6,939 nt of DNA, from contig SXRI01000230.1 of assembly GCA_005793615.1 (NCBI GenBank), positions 1 through 6,939 on the forward strand. Reading direction: 5' to 3'. The translations under genes and the position numbers were made by a program. Below the pieces are notes generated by a model. That model worked only from the letters and a program-made list of their open reading frames with translations, ran no database searches and was not told the origin of the DNA. The stretch is from Bdellovibrionales bacterium. GTDB taxonomy: Bacteria; Bdellovibrionota; Bdellovibrionia; Bdellovibrionales; JAMPXM01. Positions 5,277 through 6,939 of this stretch are shown piece after piece (position 1 is the first letter of the stretch; each line of letters starts with the position of its first letter).

Positions 5277-6725
5277 CTATTTCGGGTCAGAGGTTGAATC
5301 GGGCACCGGCGCAACCAACGCCGCAAGTCCCAGATTCCGGACCTCACCTTCGGCAACTCCCAAGTAATGATCGCTCAGGTTCGTGGAAGCTGCAAGAAAA
5401 CGTGCTTCCGGCCTCCGCCCCATAGGCTTTTCTTTCTCGATTTTGCTACCCCAGGCCAACTCAAAAATCTTAGCGTCGTTTTTATTCTTGAGAGTCAAGC
5501 GCGAGGTCAACTCATAAGACTGCGCCGTGAGCGGTGCCAAAATCCGAAGGGCTTCCATATGACTCAAACGTTCAAGCAGTGCTGTAAGTTTAGCGGAATC
5601 CACGCGCTTCTGTATCTCTGGATTTGCCGCTCTCCACTCACTGTCATTCTTCTCGTAAATTCCTGTCAATTCAGCGGTTGCAAACTCGACCTTTTCAACA
5701 TCGCCCGGTTTAAATTGAAACGGCAGCAGTCGATCGTAAAAATCGTGAACGCTCTTATCCATGGCCGCTACCGAACCACCGCTCACAGTCACCACATCAG
5801 TCCGACCTGCGACCTCGGCAAAAAAGGTTCCGAATTTTGACCCTTCCTCTGGAAACACCTTCATACTAAAAACCGGCGCCTTGGTAGAAGTGTAAAGCTC
5901 GACGATGAGCTCAGGTTTGGATAACGCTTTCCTTGCCCTCTTTAAAAGTTCACCGTTTTTATCGTCAATGAACTGCAGCGCCCGCAGGCTCTTCACCTTC
6001 TCAAAGAACTCCTCAATCTTCCCTATTGCGAGAGGAACTTTCCTCCCCCCCGTGATCCGCCATTGTTCGCCTTCACGTTTGAGCTCAACGACTTGTTGAG
6101 ATCCTTCTGTGGGCCGCGATACGACGATTCTCTGCAGATCAGAGAACTTAAGATCCCTTTCGTGAAAAACCTCTTTATCTCGCAGGTCCTTGGCGCTTTT
6201 GCTGAGAATCAAATCCCAGGTGCCCGTCACAAGTTCGACTCGGGGATCTTGATCCACTTGTGCATAGAGATTTGAGTCATAGGCCGTCACGGTACCAATA
6301 CGCACTTCATGGCTCGTGCCATCCGCCGCTGTGACGCGAACTCGGCCCAGCGGCGTGTTTAGGCCGTAGGTATCAAGACGATCAGTAGGCTTAAGGTCCG
6401 AGCCCTCGACAATCGTTTGCACCGATTTTTCAGTAGTCAGTTGCACGAGAAGTTGCTGTATGGCCTCGGCATCCGCGCGCGCCTTGAGCGGCGCAACAAG
6501 ATGCCAGCCCTGACTCGCTCCACTTCCCGCACGCTCGACCACAACATTGGCATTTCGCCCGCTGATTTCAACTTTAACAATCGCGTCAGCAGGAAACTTT
6601 ACGAGTGTTTTGTCTTTCTCTTCACGGGTCTTTTTCTCCTCGACGCGCTGACCATCAAACAGCGTAAAGGAAAGAAGGAGTCCGACCGCTATTAATGCGA
6701 TCCACGTCCAGGAGAACCGCTTCAT
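5277..6725 (-). CDS. DUF4340 protein, inner-membrane accessory of a GldG-type ABC exporter
   Basis: The 482-residue product has an N-terminal membrane anchor (Lys2-Arg3, then hydrophobic 5-23) with no clear cleavage site, then a charged linker (28-40). The rest should lie in the periplasm. That part holds three similar modules, each opening with a strand such as FPADAIVKVEI (44-54), LKFSDLQRIVV (192-202) or FKPGDVEKVEF (338-348). Each then has a conserved Trp (Trp74, Trp222, Trp364), a helix pairing residues with leucines, and a return strand. This repeated layout is typical of DUF4340, which commonly follows gldG-like genes; its molecular role is not established. I chose ATG 6725 because GGAGGAGGAG lies 6 nt upstream and the ATG overlaps the GldG stop as ATGA. 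A GTG at 6743 would add MEEENG, but it starts upstream of that site. The C-terminus is Pro/Ser/Asp rich. Confidence 0.88.
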   Translation of the reverse strand: MKRFSWTWIALIAVGLLLSFTLFDGQRVEEKKTREEKDKTLVKFPADAIVKVEISGRNANVVVERAGSGASQGWHLVAPLKARADAEAIQQLLVQLTTEKSVQTIVEGSDLKPTDRLDTYGLNTPLGRVRVTAADGTSHEVRIGTVTAYDSNLYAQVDQDPRVELVTGTWDLILSKSAKDLRDKEVFHERDLKFSDLQRIVVSRPTEGSQQVVELKREGEQWRITGGRKVPLAIGKIEEFFEKVKSLRALQFIDDKNGELLKRARKALSKPELIVELYTSTKAPVFSMKVFPEEGSKFGTFFAEVAGRTDVVTVSGGSVAAMDKSVHDFYDRLLPFQFKPGDVEKVEFATAELTGIYEKNDSEWRAANPEIQKRVDSAKLTALLERLSHMEALRILAPLTAQSYELTSRLTLKNKNDAKIFELAWGSKIEKEKPMGRRPEARFLAASTNLSDHYLGVAEGEVRNLGLAALVAPVPDSTSDPK

Positions 6726-6939
6726 GCCATTCTCCTCCTCCACCAGAAGCCAACACTCATACTCATCAACACGAGAGTAATTCCAAACAATGCGACTGTC
6801 AGCGCCACCCTAGAGGAATCCATGATCATCAACTTAGTCCCTTTTGGCTCTTTAGGACGGATCGAAATCAATTCAGTATCGGCGGCGAGCCAGGCAAACG
6901 AATTTTCAACCAGGTCACGATTGAGATTGTTATGGATAA
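6722..6939 (-). CDS. GldG-family ABC exporter auxiliary protein, C-terminal 71 residues (5' end outside window)
   Basis: An open frame enters from the right edge and ends at TGA 6724-6722. The visible 71 residues contain NRDLVENSFAWLAAD followed by TELISIRPKEPKG. This matches the end of the soluble domain in GldG-like proteins, where an N..N...WL....ELISIRPK pattern is typical. A single transmembrane helix follows (VALTVALFGITLVLMSM and the next few residues), and then a short basic cytoplasmic tail, WWRRRMA. Proteins of this family accompany an ABC ATPase and an ABC-2 type permease; in Bacteroidetes the GldAFG complex is needed for gliding, while elsewhere the cargo is unknown. The ATPase and permease genes should lie just to the right of this window, though that is inference. 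The last codons also carry the ribosome binding site of the next gene. The missing N-terminal part prevents a firmer subfamily call. Confidence 0.82.
   Translation of the reverse strand, partial: IHNNLNRDLVENSFAWLAADTELISIRPKEPKGTKLMIMDSSRVALTVALFGITLVLMSMSVGFWWRRRMA
6732..6741 (-). promoter_or_regulatory. Strong ribosome binding site embedded in the GldG C-terminus
   Basis: GGAGGAGGAG ends 6 nt before ATG 6725. It is made by the TGG AGG AGG AGA codons for Trp-Arg-Arg-Arg, so the sequence both codes for the basic tail of the GldG protein and starts the DUF4340 protein. It decides the DUF4340 start in favour of ATG 6725 over GTG 6743. Confidence 0.8.

Noticed and set aside
6726..6743. GTG start at 6743 for the DUF4340 protein
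   Set aside because: It would place the strong GGAGGAGGAG inside the gene and leave no ribosome binding site upstream, while ATG 6725 has ideal spacing and an ATGA overlap.

Overview
The window is about half G+C, densely packed, and coded entirely on the minus strand. It reads right to left as one probable operon tail plus the start of a further gene. The mix is a GldG/DUF4340 transporter accessory pair, a GHMP sugar kinase, a DUF429 protein, several exported proteins of unrecognised family and an App1-like HAD phosphatase. This suggests a Gram-negative, didermal bacterium. My best guess is the Bdellovibrio/Oligoflexia or wider deltaproteobacterial group, but that rests on gene content and protein style only, and no marker gene is present.

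Layout in transcription order. (1) 6939-6722: C-terminal end of a GldG-family auxiliary protein of an ABC-2 type exporter, entering from outside the window. (2) 6725-5277: DUF4340 protein, anchored in the inner membrane and built of three similar modules, overlapping gene 1 by ATGA. (3) 5264-4275: GHMP sugar kinase of the heptose-7-phosphate kinase (HddA-like) type. (4) 4278-3304: DUF429 protein (RNase H-like fold), overlapping gene 3 by GTGA. (5) 3231-2257, after a 72-nt gap: exported protein with a signal peptide and a C-terminal hydrophobic tail. (6) 2236-1148: App1-like (DUF2183) HAD phosphatase with an unassigned C-terminal half. (7) 1135-557: small secreted cysteine-containing protein. 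(8) 480-1, after a 76-nt gap: N-terminal 160 residues of a probable lipoprotein that runs off the left edge.

Genes 1 to 4 are overlapped or nearly abutting and are very probably translated together. Genes 5 to 7 are likewise 12 to 20 nt apart. The parsimonious reading is an envelope-related operon: an exporter accessory complex in the inner membrane, a sugar kinase that could feed or modify a surface glycan, a cytosolic phosphatase whose relatives act on lipids, and several exported proteins. No RNA genes, mobile elements, CRISPR arrays, long repeats or convincing terminators were seen. No gene-free stretch exceeds 76 nt.
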